Assembly (NCBI GenBank): GCA_023390335.1
Contig: JAEWCZ010000032.1
Location: 1-64,000, forward strand
Source of the DNA: Bacillota bacterium
Lineage (GTDB): Bacteria > Bacillota > Clostridia > Acetivibrionales > DSM-1351
DNA length: 64,000 nt
Reading direction: 5' to 3'
The notes under the pieces were generated by a model. It was given only the letters and a program-made list of their open reading frames with translations, was not told where the DNA came from and did no database searches. The position numbers and the translations under genes were made by a program. This document shows positions 43,510 through 52,463 of the stretch, piece by piece. Each line of letters starts with the position of its first letter. Within the stretch, counting starts at the first letter, position 1.

Positions 43510-44382
43510 ATGAGAATTACGATGCTTGCAGAGAACCAAAAAAACGATGGAAGATTAAAACTAAAAGCTGAACACGGACTTTCAATGATTATTGAGTTAC
43601 AAAATAAAAAGATTCTATTTGATTGTGGAGCCTCAGGTGTATTCATGGAAAATGCTAAAACCATGGGTATTGATATACAAGAAATTGACCTTTTAATATT
43701 GTCCCATGCGCATGCAGACCATGCTGGAGGATTAATAAAATTCTTTGAAGAAAATCGTAAAGCAAAAGTAATTATGAGTCCCTATGCAAAGGAAAGATAC
43801 TTCTTTCGCATATTTGGTTACCCAATTGACGTTAGTATACCTATGGAAATATTTCAAAAATTTAGCGAACGAATCATTTATATAAAGGAGTTTACTGAAA
43901 TACTTGATGATGTGTTCATCATTCCTGAAATTAAAGCTCATCCGTATCCGCTTGCTAAATCCAATAAAAAGCTATTAGTTAAGAAAAATGAGCGATATAT
44001 AGAAGATGATTTTAAACACGAGATAATCTTAGCAGTTAAGATAAATAACAAATTAGTTATTTTTACTGGCTGCAGCCATAATGGAATAGATAACATGATA
44101 ATAGCTTGTAGAGATTATTTCCCCAAAGTTCCTATAAGCTCAGTAATTGGCGGATTTCACTTAATGGGTATACCTTTTAAAAACATGCTTGGTGATTCAA
44201 AAGAAAATATAAAAGCTTTAGGAAATAGGATTAAGGTAATGAATATAGATAAAGTTTATACTTGCCATTGCACAGGGATGAAAGCGTTTAGTATTTTAAA
44301 AAAAGTTATGGACAATAGACTTGAATATTTTAATACGGGTATGCAAATTGAAATCATGGAAAATACACTGAAAGAAGGTTAA
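43510..44382 (+). CDS. MBL-fold metallohydrolase (MJ0296/dihydropterin-synthase-like)
   Basis: A 290-residue metallo-beta-lactamase fold protein with the metal motif SHAHADHAGGL, FTGCSHNGIDNM and VIGGFHLMG, then TCHCTG near the end. The opening (ITMLAENQKNDGRLKLKAEH) matches the subgroup related to the archaeal dihydropterin ribofuranosylaminobenzene phosphate synthase-like proteins. Bacterial members have no settled role. It is 85 bp after the ArsR-type gene and 3 bp before the methyltransferase, likely one operon. Confidence 0.8.
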   Translation: MRITMLAENQKNDGRLKLKAEHGLSMIIELQNKKILFDCGASGVFMENAKTMGIDIQEIDLLILSHAHADHAGGLIKFFEENRKAKVIMSPYAKERYFFRIFGYPIDVSIPMEIFQKFSERIIYIKEFTEILDDVFIIPEIKAHPYPLAKSNKKLLVKKNERYIEDDFKHEIILAVKINNKLVIFTGCSHNGIDNMIIACRDYFPKVPISSVIGGFHLMGIPFKNMLGDSKENIKALGNRIKVMNIDKVYTCHCTGMKAFSILKKVMDNRLEYFNTGMQIEIMENTLKEG

Positions 44383-44385
44383 CAA

Positions 44386-45003
44386 ATGGGACTTTATTCA
44401 AAACATATCTATCCAAGAATCATTGACTGTATGCTTTCAAATCCTATTATTTCAGACTATCGAAAAGAAATTTTAAAATTTGTAAAAGGCGAAATATTGG
44501 AAATAGGCTTTGGAACAGGACTAAACCTCTCTTACTATCCCTCCGCAATACGAGAAATTACTGTTATAGATACAAATGCAGGAATGAATTCATTAGCTCA
44601 AAAAAGAGTAAATAAATCACAAATTAGAGTACACTTAAAACTATTAAATGCAGAGACCCTTCCTTTTGAGAACAATGCATTTGATACAATTGTGAGTACC
44701 TTTACTTTTTGCAGTATCGAAAATATTGATGCAGCATTACAGGAACTTCGTCGTGTCTTAAAGCCGGATGGGAAATTGGTTTTTCTTGAACATGGATTAA
44801 GCAATGATCCGAAGATCAGCAAATGGCAGAATATTATTAATCCAATTTATAAAATTCCATCAGATGGATGTAACTTAAACCGTGATATAAAGAGTATTAT
44901 TGAAAGGAATAACTTCACATTTGATTTTATTGAACAGTTTTATTGCAAAGACATGATAAAACTTGGGGGTTATTTATACAAGGGTATAGCAGTAAAGAAT
45001 TAA
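44386..45003 (+). CDS. Class I SAM-dependent methyltransferase
   Basis: A 205-residue methyltransferase: SAM motif I ILEIGFGTGLNLSYY, acidic residue in VIDTNAGMN, then NAFDTIVSTFTFCSIEN and LRRVLKPDGKLVFLEHG. It resembles the UbiE/METTL7-like group. It lacks the conserved cysteine pattern expected of arsenite methyltransferase ArsM, so metal methylation is not supported. Coupled to the MBL-fold gene under the ArsR-type promoter. Confidence 0.83.
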   Translation: MGLYSKHIYPRIIDCMLSNPIISDYRKEILKFVKGEILEIGFGTGLNLSYYPSAIREITVIDTNAGMNSLAQKRVNKSQIRVHLKLLNAETLPFENNAFDTIVSTFTFCSIENIDAALQELRRVLKPDGKLVFLEHGLSNDPKISKWQNIINPIYKIPSDGCNLNRDIKSIIERNNFTFDFIEQFYCKDMIKLGGYLYKGIAVKN

Positions 45004-45339
45004 TTTTCAAAAACGCAATATGATTTCTTGCTCTTATTGTAAAGGGCTACGTCTAAACAGAAGACACTTCTTTTAATTTCCTATTTTGTATTAGAATAGG
45101 GCAATGTTATATATTGATACAGAAAAGCCACATTTTTAAATTTTTAAATGTGGTTTTCGAATCTGTAATTTGTTACTATTTCGATGATTTAATTTACTTA
45201 TTCTATCTAATAATTTTAAAATAAAGTTCAAATTTCCTTAGAATATTTCAAAATAGTTTTTCACATATTAAGTGAATAAAGTTCAAAAATCTATGGTTTT
45301 TCTTTAAAAATTTTTTCTACATATGCTTATCTACATAAA
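45004..45339. other. Convergent intergenic region with terminator
   Basis: CCACATTT (45128-45135) and AAATGTGG (45146-45153) form a hairpin flanked by A-rich and T-rich sequence, usable in both directions between the methyltransferase and the recombinase. Otherwise AT-rich without a coding frame. Confidence 0.6.
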
Positions 45340-46323
45340 CTACTTCTTCACACTAAAATCAGAAAGAGGATGCTTATTTACTGCCTCCTTCAGTTGCTGT
45401 TGATCCAAATGAGTATATATCTCGGTTGTAGAAATACTTTCATGACCAAGTATCTCCTGCAAAGCCCTGATATCAACGTTCCCGTATTTGTACATCAAGG
45501 TTGCGGCAGTATGCCTCAGCTTGTGAGTGGAGTAACGCTGGGGGTCAAGACCTGCTTCTTTTATGTATCTTTTAACTATTTTCTGGACTGATTCCTTGCT
45601 GATTCGTTGATTTCTCCTGCTAATAAACAAGGCACTTTTGTCTTTAAGGCCGTTTATAGGGCGTACATTCATATAGTCTTCTATAGCCTGAAGACATGCT
45701 TTATTCAATGGAATGCTGCGTTCTTTACCGCCTTTACCGAATACTGTTAGCATGTTATCCTTGATATTGTGCAGATTTATTCCAACCAACTCCGAAAGAC
45801 GTATTCCGCAGTTTAAAAAAATTGTAATAATTGCGTAGTCTCTTACTGAATATTCATGATCCGCTTCATTTACAGAGGTTAAGAGTTTTTTACTCTCATC
45901 AAAATTGAGATATCTGGGGAGTCTCTTTAAAATCTTTGGAGATTCCAATTCTATAGTAGGGTTTATATCCAGCAGCTTTGCCTTAGTTGAGAGATAGTTG
46001 AAAAAGGATTTTAGACTTGCAACCTTTCTTGCACGTGCATGAGAGGTATTATCTCTTTTGTTACTGACAAACGACATATATGTATATAAATCACTGAGTG
46101 TAACTGTCTTTAAAAGAGGTATATCAATATCTGTGATTTCAATACTATCAAATTCAATGTTTTTATCAACTATGTTTCTATGTATCTTTAAAAAACGGAA
46201 GAATATTCTAAGATCATAAAAATACACCTGTATGGTGTTAACAGATTTACCCTTTATAGTTTGCATATAGTTCAAGAAATCTCTTAAAACCACAGGCATT
46301 TCAAAATCATAAATATTTTTCAT
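45340..46323 (-). CDS. Tyrosine recombinase (XerC/XerD-like)
   Basis: A 327-residue tyrosine recombinase. The N-terminal SAM-like core-binding domain covers residues about 8-115. The catalytic domain has Arg in CGIRLSELVGI, Lys in FGKGGKERSIP, H-x-x-R in HKLRHTAATLM, His in LGHESISTTEIY and Tyr in the same stretch (IYTHL). All catalytic residues are present. It could be a chromosomal XerC/D-like enzyme or an orphan integrase; I see no attachment sites or element around it. Start ATG 46323 follows AGGGG. Confidence 0.88.
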   Translation of the reverse strand: MKNIYDFEMPVVLRDFLNYMQTIKGKSVNTIQVYFYDLRIFFRFLKIHRNIVDKNIEFDSIEITDIDIPLLKTVTLSDLYTYMSFVSNKRDNTSHARARKVASLKSFFNYLSTKAKLLDINPTIELESPKILKRLPRYLNFDESKKLLTSVNEADHEYSVRDYAIITIFLNCGIRLSELVGINLHNIKDNMLTVFGKGGKERSIPLNKACLQAIEDYMNVRPINGLKDKSALFISRRNQRISKESVQKIVKRYIKEAGLDPQRYSTHKLRHTAATLMYKYGNVDIRALQEILGHESISTTEIYTHLDQQQLKEAVNKHPLSDFSVKK

Positions 46324-46404
46324 ATGTAAGACCCCTATGTAATAATAATAGATACAGATACCAAATTATTCATATATCTAGTATACCACATAAGAATAGG
46401 CTTT

Positions 46405-47358
46405 TCAGCAATCTTCCTCGTCATATTTGAGGTCTTTATTCATACAATCTTCATAGTCGTGATTACTGTTCATATCAAATTCCTCAATAGGTACGGGGCC
46501 TCTCATAACATACCTTTCAACTTGAAGGACACCGTTTTCGTCTGCACGGACTCTCCAATCAACCATAAGTATTTTACCTTCTAAAATTTCTATACCCGTT
46601 ATGCCTTTTGAATGTATACAGCAACCGGTATTAAAGTAGGGCAGTTCTTTGATTTTTGGGAACTTTTGTCTGTGCGTATGACCGCAAATAAGCATTATTT
46701 TATGTTTTTGAATCCACTTTTTATAATTTCTCTCAATCTTATGTCTTTTAAAATGATTTCTGGCAGGACTGGAGGGACTGTGAAAGCCTATTACATGGAT
46801 GTATCGCCAGAAGTAACGTAAAAGGAACATGGAAACAAACCAGAGCTGATCGTTCATTAAATCACCCTGATGCCCGTGAACAACAAGTATTTCCTGACCT
46901 GTGGCTTTATTTTTTAATACAAGTGATTCCAAAGGTGTCATTCCTTTTAACAAATCATGAATATCTTGACTATAATCATCGTAATAACTGTAAAAATTCT
47001 TACTTACATAGTCCTTGTTTTTCAGATAAATATTATGGTTACCATAAAGCATGATAAATCTATTATCTTCAAAGAATTTTTTCATGACTATAAAAACGTC
47101 GCTGTGGGCTAATCTTATATGTCTGAACTTTGTATATTCCCATAACTCATCGCCGTCGCCTGCTTCAACATATACATATCCGTTATCAAAATAATAATTT
47201 AAAGCATGGCGGAAGATATTTTGATTCCTGGCAAATTCGTCGGATATACTGTCGTCTCCTCTATGGGAATCACTGAAGAATATATATTTGGAATTATTGT
47301 CGAACAGTTGAAGCTTTGCGTTTCTATAAGCTTTTAGCAATCTTTTATCTGTAAACAT
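46405..47358 (-). CDS. Calcineurin-like metallophosphoesterase
   Basis: A 317-residue cytoplasmic phosphoesterase: D-x-H in YIFFSDSHRGDDSISDEF, GD in VEAGDGDELWE, GNH in MLYGNHNIYLK, LVVHGHQGD and ICGHTHRQKFP. The arrangement resembles UDP-2,3-diacylglucosamine hydrolase-like enzymes, but in a Gram-positive the substrate is different and unknown. It is transcribed divergently from the NlpC/P60 gene. Confidence 0.82.
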   Translation of the reverse strand: MFTDKRLLKAYRNAKLQLFDNNSKYIFFSDSHRGDDSISDEFARNQNIFRHALNYYFDNGYVYVEAGDGDELWEYTKFRHIRLAHSDVFIVMKKFFEDNRFIMLYGNHNIYLKNKDYVSKNFYSYYDDYSQDIHDLLKGMTPLESLVLKNKATGQEILVVHGHQGDLMNDQLWFVSMFLLRYFWRYIHVIGFHSPSSPARNHFKRHKIERNYKKWIQKHKIMLICGHTHRQKFPKIKELPYFNTGCCIHSKGITGIEILEGKILMVDWRVRADENGVLQVERYVMRGPVPIEEFDMNSNHDYEDCMNKDLKYDEEDC

Positions 47359-47541
47359 TCCATCATTCCTTATATTTTGTGTTATTCAATAATATGTGCA
47401 GTTACATTACAAGGTTATCCATGAAAAGTATTCCAGAAATGTTTTGAATAATTTTTGATAAAACTCCATAAATTCTTCATATTGGAATTCCCAATCTATA
47501 TTTATAAAATGTGATTATTAAAGCAATAAAAGGAGGATTTA

Positions 47542-48078
47542 ATGTCAGGCAGGTATAGAAAGCTTCTGACAGGCTGTACTTTGGTCATATTACTTTTTTT
47601 TATTTCATCTAACGTAATGGCCTCAAGTAGTCGGGAAGAAGCTGCAATAACTAATATTGATATAGGTAGCACAACGATTTTAGACCCTATTGATTATAAC
47701 GGATACATTTTAAGAATGGTAGTCGATTATGCCAAAGAATTTGTTGGAGTCAGATATGTATACGGTGGGACAAGCCCTAAAGGCTTTGACTGTTCAGGCT
47801 TTATCGGGTATGTTTATAAAAATTTCGGCGTAAAACTGGCCAGGTCTGCGCAAAGTATGTACTCAAACGGTATAAAAGTCTCAAGAGATTCATTGAAAGC
47901 TGGAGATATATTATTCTTTGATGCCTCCTCCAGAAATAGAGCGGGGGCAATCGACCACGTAGGTATTTATTTAGGCGGTGATAATTTCATCCATGCTTCT
48001 TCTTCAAAAGGTTCTGTCCGTATACAAAAATTATCCCAGTACAAAGGTTTATATATAGGCGCAAAAAGAGTTATATAG
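47542..48078 (+). CDS. Secreted NlpC/P60 cell-wall endopeptidase
   Basis: A 178-residue protein with a signal peptide (RKLLTGCTLVILLFFISSN to about VMA) and a C-terminal NlpC/P60 domain: catalytic Cys in FDCSGFIGYVYK, His in AIDHVGIYLGG and a third polar residue in FIHASSSKG. No SH3 or LysM anchor is present. It probably cleaves D-Glu-gamma-m-Dap or a similar bond in peptidoglycan. Start follows AAAGGAGG. Confidence 0.88.
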   Translation: MSGRYRKLLTGCTLVILLFFISSNVMASSSREEAAITNIDIGSTTILDPIDYNGYILRMVVDYAKEFVGVRYVYGGTSPKGFDCSGFIGYVYKNFGVKLARSAQSMYSNGIKVSRDSLKAGDILFFDASSRNRAGAIDHVGIYLGGDNFIHASSSKGSVRIQKLSQYKGLYIGAKRVI

Positions 48079-48161
48079 CTTTAAAATCCTTATGAATTAA
48101 ACAAATTATTAAACTAATAATATAATCGGATGTGTAATAAATTTTAAAGAGGTGATCAACC

Positions 48162-48506
48162 ATGACAACTATGACAATGAGCAAACATCAGACTTGTATT
48201 GACGCTTGCACAAAGTGTGCACAAACATGTAATATGTGCTTTGATGCCTGTCTCAATGAACCTGATGTAAATGCAAGAAAGAACTGTATCAAGCTTTTGG
48301 TAGAGTGTGCAAGAATGTGTGCAATGTCAGCAGAAATCATGTCAATGAACGGACAATTCAGCAAGGAACATTGTCAACTATGTGCTACTATTTGCGACAA
48401 ATGTGCTCAGGAATGCGGTATGTTTAAGGATGAACATTGCACAAAGTGTGCAGATGAATGCCGCAAATGTGCCGATGAATGCAGAAAAATGGCACAGATG
48501 GCTTAA
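48162..48506 (+). CDS. Four-helix-bundle Cys-rich copper-binding protein (DUF326, Csp-like)
   Basis: A 114-residue protein with 17 Cys in repeated C-x3-C spacings (CIDACTKCAQTCNMCFDACL, CATICDKCAQECG, CADECRKCADECRK). This matches DUF326 and the copper storage proteins, whose helices line a core with thiolates that bind Cu(I). No signal peptide, so it would be cytosolic. Preceded by AAAGAGGTGATC, a very strong ribosome site. A hairpin (48524-48552) lies after it. Confidence 0.85.
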   Translation: MTTMTMSKHQTCIDACTKCAQTCNMCFDACLNEPDVNARKNCIKLLVECARMCAMSAEIMSMNGQFSKEHCQLCATICDKCAQECGMFKDEHCTKCADECRKCADECRKMAQMA

Positions 48507-48590
48507 TAATATTTAATTTAACACTCAGGAGGTTCTTAAAGGAATCTCCTGATGTAATATACCTCAGAATACTAACCTGGAGGAAGCATG

Positions 48591-49655
48591 ATGAAAAAAA
48601 GAGTTATTTCACTTTTTACAGCTATAACGTTATTAACACTCACAGCTTGTTCCCAAAAAGTTCTTCAAGAGCCGCAAAAAAATGCTTTTCAAACACCAGC
48701 TACAAATACTACACAATCGGAGATAAATAATACATCTCAGTATTATATCTATACCGCTAATGAGGGTGAATCAAAAATCTCAGCTGTCAATGTGGCTACT
48801 ATGCAGACTACAGCCAATATTCCGGTTGGGAGAGCCCCTCATAATGTTCAGTCAACTCCTGACAGAAATTTTGTTTTTGTTGTAGAAAATAAAAGTAATA
48901 CTGTGTCAGCAATTGATACCAAAACAAACAGAATTACAAAAACGATTAAAGTAGGGGAAGGGCCAAACCACATCGTATTCTCAAAAGATTCAAAAACCGC
49001 TTATGTAACAGTAGCCGAAATGGCCGAAACGGGTTCAATGAGTGGCACTGATAAAAACGGTAATGTATATGTTCTTGACATTGCTTCGGGGACTGTAAAA
49101 AATAAGATTCCTGTGGGGAAAATGCCCCATGGGTTAAGGGTGTCGCCGGATGGGAACAGTCTATATGTAGCAAATTCCAATTCCAATGACATATCGGTTA
49201 TTGATTTGAGTTCCAACAAAGTAATTAAGACAATAAAGGTAGGCAAAAAACCTTCTCAAGTAGCAATAACTCCCGATAATAAGCAAGTCTTTGTAACAAT
49301 TAGTGATGAAAACAGGGTCGATGTCATTGATACCTCCACTATGAGTGTAAAAAAATCAATTCAGGTAGGGAAAAAACCTGTTCAGGATTTTGTAACACCT
49401 AATGGCAAGTTCGTTTATATTGCTAATAGCGGAAGCAACAACATCAGCGTTATCAGAACAAAAACACTAGATGTTGCAGCAACTATCGGAGCAGACTCCA
49501 AACCACATGGTGTCGCAATATCGAAGGACGGAAGATTCGTATTTGTTACTAACAGCGGATCAGGAAATGTAACTGTAGTAGATGCAAAATCCAATGTGGT
49601 AACTGCTACCGTTGCAGTAGGTAAGGGCCCAACAGGTATAACAGCTTGCGATTGA
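48591..49655 (+). CDS. YVTN-type beta-propeller lipoprotein
   Basis: About 354 residues; ATG 48591 is best spaced from GGAGGA, though ATG 48588 is possible. A lipoprotein signal ends at LTLTACSQ. Residues about 60-354 are seven short beta-propeller repeats of the YVTN/40-residue type, for example NVATMQTTANIPVGRAPHNV, DGNSLYVANSNSNDISVIDL and VTPNGKFVYIANSGSNNISV. It is surface-anchored and probably binds ligands or proteins. Function unknown. Confidence 0.85.
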   Translation: MKKRVISLFTAITLLTLTACSQKVLQEPQKNAFQTPATNTTQSEINNTSQYYIYTANEGESKISAVNVATMQTTANIPVGRAPHNVQSTPDRNFVFVVENKSNTVSAIDTKTNRITKTIKVGEGPNHIVFSKDSKTAYVTVAEMAETGSMSGTDKNGNVYVLDIASGTVKNKIPVGKMPHGLRVSPDGNSLYVANSNSNDISVIDLSSNKVIKTIKVGKKPSQVAITPDNKQVFVTISDENRVDVIDTSTMSVKKSIQVGKKPVQDFVTPNGKFVYIANSGSNNISVIRTKTLDVAATIGADSKPHGVAISKDGRFVFVTNSGSGNVTVVDAKSNVVTATVAVGKGPTGITACD

Positions 49656-49767
49656 TAAAAGGGGGGAGTCGCAAAATTAAAATTTATCTTGTTTAACCTG
49701 TACTTAGAGTACAAATTGTATCAATGGAAGCTTGGTTAAAGATATTTGCAGATGTTTGTGGTTGAAC

Positions 49768-49859
49768 ATGGATATTTTACCGGAAAACCTATCACGAAGT
49801 AGGTTTTAGCGACACAATGAATCATGGACGATGAATGTGAGCGACGGTAAAATATCCAT
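49768..49859. repeat. 92-bp element with perfect 15-bp terminal inverted repeats
   Basis: ATGGATATTTTACCG (49768-49782) is the exact reverse complement of CGGTAAAATATCCAT (49845-49859). Inside, AAAACCTA and TAGGTTTT (about 49784-49806) form a second hairpin. It lies between two convergent genes. It may be a small non-autonomous mobile repeat or an elaborate bidirectional terminator; only one copy is in this window. Confidence 0.6.
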
Positions 49860-49865
49860 ATATAT

Positions 49866-50222
49866 TTATTCTACTTTTCCGAGTAAAAAACTTATAATCA
49901 AAATAATAAAAACTATTGTTGTTATAATTACATACATATAGTCTTTTTCTTTCATGAAAGTAAATATGGATACACCAACTCTGAAAATCGGAGTTATTAT
50001 CAAAATCAACAATCCGGTAAGTAATACAGCATAAGGTTTAAATACAGCCAATCCTGTAAAGATTTCAACCAGAGAGGTTGGAAAGGAGCTTCCGGGATAG
50101 CCGCTGTTACCAGTAACAAAAAGGAGTATAAGTCCGAAGACTATTACAACGGCACTGACAATTACTCCAATTCTCAGAATTTTGCTTATAAATATCTCTG
50201 CACCTTCAATTTTGGATTTCAT
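49866..50222 (-). CDS. DUF1634 membrane protein
   Basis: A 118-residue protein with three membrane helices (LRIGVIVSAVVIVFGLILLF, PYAVLLTGLLILIITPIF, YVIITTIVFIILIISFLL), matching DUF1634. It overlaps the TauE-like gene by 4 bp, the usual partner of this family. Probably an accessory subunit of that exporter. Confidence 0.85.
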   Translation of the reverse strand: MKSKIEGAEIFISKILRIGVIVSAVVIVFGLILLFVTGNSGYPGSSFPTSLVEIFTGLAVFKPYAVLLTGLLILIITPIFRVGVSIFTFMKEKDYMYVIITTIVFIILIISFLLGKVE

Positions 50223-51052
50223 AATTTAACTCCTTTAACGATCATCTGTATTGATACATAAAGCAAAACGGGGATAAATACCAGTCTCAGAGTTGAACTT
50301 TTTAACCTTTGCATTACTTTTGTGCCGATAGAAGCTCCTAGAAGAACCCCCAATGCCACGGGTGCGGCAATACTGGGGTCGATGTTTCCCCTTGATAGAT
50401 ATATTCCTGCACTTGCAGCCGCCGTAACTCCTATCATAAAATTGCTTGTTGCCGTTGAAACCTTCATAGGCAGCTTCATAAAAGAGTCCATAGCCATTAC
50501 TTTGAAAATACCGCTGCCTATACCGAGAAGTCCCGAAATTACTCCTGCTACATACATCATTCCGAATCCTCCGTAAACCCCGGTGACATTATATTCCACA
50601 GTTTTAGAGAGTACCTTGTCATAATAAGCACCGCTAAGATTCAATTTTTCAGCCAATGGTGAGGGGGAAGTATTCTTTGGAAGTTCCTGCTTTCTTTTTC
50701 TAAACATGTTAATAGCAGAGTATAAAAGCAACAAGCCAAATATGAGATACAGGTATTTGGTACTGAACAACCCAGCTAGAAAAGCACCTGTGAGAGCGCC
50801 TGTTGTTGTAGCAATTTCAAGGAACATTCCTACTCTTACGTTAGTTATTTTATCTTTAAGGTATGCTATGGCAGAACCGCTTGAAGTAGCTATAACAGAA
50901 ATAATACTAGCACCTATTGCATATTTAATATCAATTCCAAGCATAAGAGTAAGTGCAGGGGTTATAATTATTCCACCTCCAAGCCCGAGTAGCGAGCCTA
51001 GAAAACCTGCCAACACTGAAATAAGTAATATTACAATTGCTGTAGTTATCAT
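50219..51052 (-). CDS. TauE/SafE-family permease (sulfite/anion exporter type)
   Basis: A 277-residue protein with about eight membrane helices and the internal two-fold repeat of the TauE/SafE family: FLGSLLGLGGGIIITPALTL in the first half and GVISGLLGIGSGIFKVMAMD in the second. Members move sulfite, sulfoacetate or other anions; the substrate is open. It forms an operon with the DUF1634 gene. A sulfate importer is encoded about 10 kb away, but no direct link is visible. Confidence 0.87.
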   Translation of the reverse strand: MITTAIVILLISVLAGFLGSLLGLGGGIIITPALTLMLGIDIKYAIGASIISVIATSSGSAIAYLKDKITNVRVGMFLEIATTTGALTGAFLAGLFSTKYLYLIFGLLLLYSAINMFRKRKQELPKNTSPSPLAEKLNLSGAYYDKVLSKTVEYNVTGVYGGFGMMYVAGVISGLLGIGSGIFKVMAMDSFMKLPMKVSTATSNFMIGVTAAASAGIYLSRGNIDPSIAAPVALGVLLGASIGTKVMQRLKSSTLRLVFIPVLLYVSIQMIVKGVKL

Positions 51053-51325
51053 ATTAAATCAAACCACCTTTATGTTTTAATGGTAATAATCGTGTTTTTA
51101 AGTAACATTATACCAAATCTGAGTCGAAATTATGTTATGTATGCCAGAATAGTCGACCTAAGTACGATAAATGTTGTTATAATACAACCCCATAATATAT
51201 AATATAAGTGTAATTATGTAACATTTGGTTATATTGTGAATTTAAGGTGACAACAAGTGATACGATGCTTAAAAAGAATTCAAAAATTTTTTATTAAATC
51301 ATATTAAATGGAGAGGATGTAAAAT

Positions 51326-52273
51326 ATGAGAAAATTCCCAATTATTTTTAACAGTGAACTTAATTGCATTACAAGTCCTATAATTTCACTTATGGCATCT
51401 AAAAATTTAGAGTATAGATTAGCCTTTGCATACATATGGGGTTTCAGTTTCAATGAAGAAGATCCACTTTTCCCTGGAGCATTAGGTCCAAGAATAGAGG
51501 AGGGTTTCAATAACGTATTTGAGTGTCTAGCTGATTTTTACAATGTGGAGATTAACAGATATTACGAAAATACCACTGAAGAAGTTTATCAAATAATCAA
51601 AGAAGAAACCTCCAAAGGTATGCCCGTAATTCTATTCACAGATATGTATTACTGTGTATGGACTAATGTGTTCAAAAGAGTCCATGTTAATCATTCATGC
51701 ACGATAGTCGATTTGGATACTGACGGAAATTTATATTGTATTGATTCGGCACCACCATGCAACGGAGCAATTATGAAAATTGAAGACTTTCATGCAAGTT
51801 GTAAAGGATGTATAACTATAAATCTAGATAAATATAAGAATGTTGATATAGATTGGAGAGGAGTTTTACATAACGCGGTAAGCCGTGCAAATAAAAATGA
51901 CACTTTTTCTTCACTAGCCAAATTCGTAAACAGTTTTAAAAATTCCTTTGATGTTAATGCTGAAATAAAATCCGCTCATGGAAATGAACCGCGTGCAGCT
52001 TATATTATATGGAGACTTTTAAGGATTTCCGGTGGTAGGACACTTTTTAGCTTGTTTTTAGAACATTTAGGTGAAAGATACAATAATACAGATTTACTCA
52101 ATTTATCAAAAGAATTTAAAACTATAAGTAATAAATGGAAGATTAATCAAGCACTTGTTTTGAGATACATGAACAACCCTGAAGATAAAGACATTCTAAA
52201 TAGAATTTCGAATAACTTTGCATTTATTTTAGAATCAGAAGTTAAAATGTCAGAAACCTTATCAAAATTATAA
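51326..52273 (+). CDS. BtrH N-terminal-domain-like protein
   Basis: A 315-residue protein resembling the butirosin biosynthesis protein H N-terminal domain (PF14399), a cysteine-peptidase-like acyltransferase fold. A possible catalytic Cys lies in FNSELNCITSPI, and VNHSCTIVDLDTDGNLYCID has the His-Asp region. The C-terminal 120 residues are helical. In butirosin synthesis BtrH moves an acyl group from an ACP to an aminoglycoside; orphan copies like this have no known role. No ACP or pathway genes are adjacent. Start follows GAGAGGATG. Confidence 0.7.
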   Translation: MRKFPIIFNSELNCITSPIISLMASKNLEYRLAFAYIWGFSFNEEDPLFPGALGPRIEEGFNNVFECLADFYNVEINRYYENTTEEVYQIIKEETSKGMPVILFTDMYYCVWTNVFKRVHVNHSCTIVDLDTDGNLYCIDSAPPCNGAIMKIEDFHASCKGCITINLDKYKNVDIDWRGVLHNAVSRANKNDTFSSLAKFVNSFKNSFDVNAEIKSAHGNEPRAAYIIWRLLRISGGRTLFSLFLEHLGERYNNTDLLNLSKEFKTISNKWKINQALVLRYMNNPEDKDILNRISNNFAFILESEVKMSETLSKL

Positions 52274-52295
52274 TATATAGCATTATATATGAAAA

Positions 52296-52322
52296 AATGC
52301 AACAGAAATGTTGCATTTTTTT
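52296..52322 (+). terminator. Rho-independent terminator
   Basis: AATGCAAC (52296-52303), loop AGAAAT, GTTGCATT (52310-52317), followed by a T run; it ends the BtrH-like gene. Confidence 0.75.
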
Positions 52323-52383
52323 GTACAACCTTTTACAAAATTATTTTAATAATGTATTAATTTGGTATAATTGTTGTAGGAAG

Positions 52384-52413
52384 CTCATTTTACCATAATA
52401 AGGGCAAAATGAG
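52384..52413 (+). promoter_or_regulatory. Hairpin in the leader of the first GH9 cellulase
   Basis: CTCATTTT (52384-52391) pairs with AAAATGAG (52406-52413) over a 14-nt loop. It lies just downstream of a TATAAT near 52364, so it is in the 5' untranslated region or near the transcription start. It could stabilise mRNA or bind a repressor. No T run, so not a terminator. Confidence 0.4.
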
Positions 52414-52463
52414 TTCGGGATAATTTAATCCAAATCAAATAATTTTTTAGGGGGAGTTAAAAA

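Noticed and set aside
44386..45003. Arsenite methyltransferase (ArsM) because of the ArsR-type neighbour
   Set aside because: The conserved ArsM cysteine arrangement is not seen and the sequence is closer to general UbiE/METTL7-like enzymes.
45340..46323. Integrase marking an integrated element
   Set aside because: No tRNA gene, attachment repeats, phage or conjugation genes lie near it; it is treated as a stand-alone XerC/D-like recombinase.
50322..51080. Long plus-strand open frames opposite the TauE-like gene
   Set aside because: They are antisense shadows of a clear membrane-protein gene; composition is Pro/Ile-rich without domain features.
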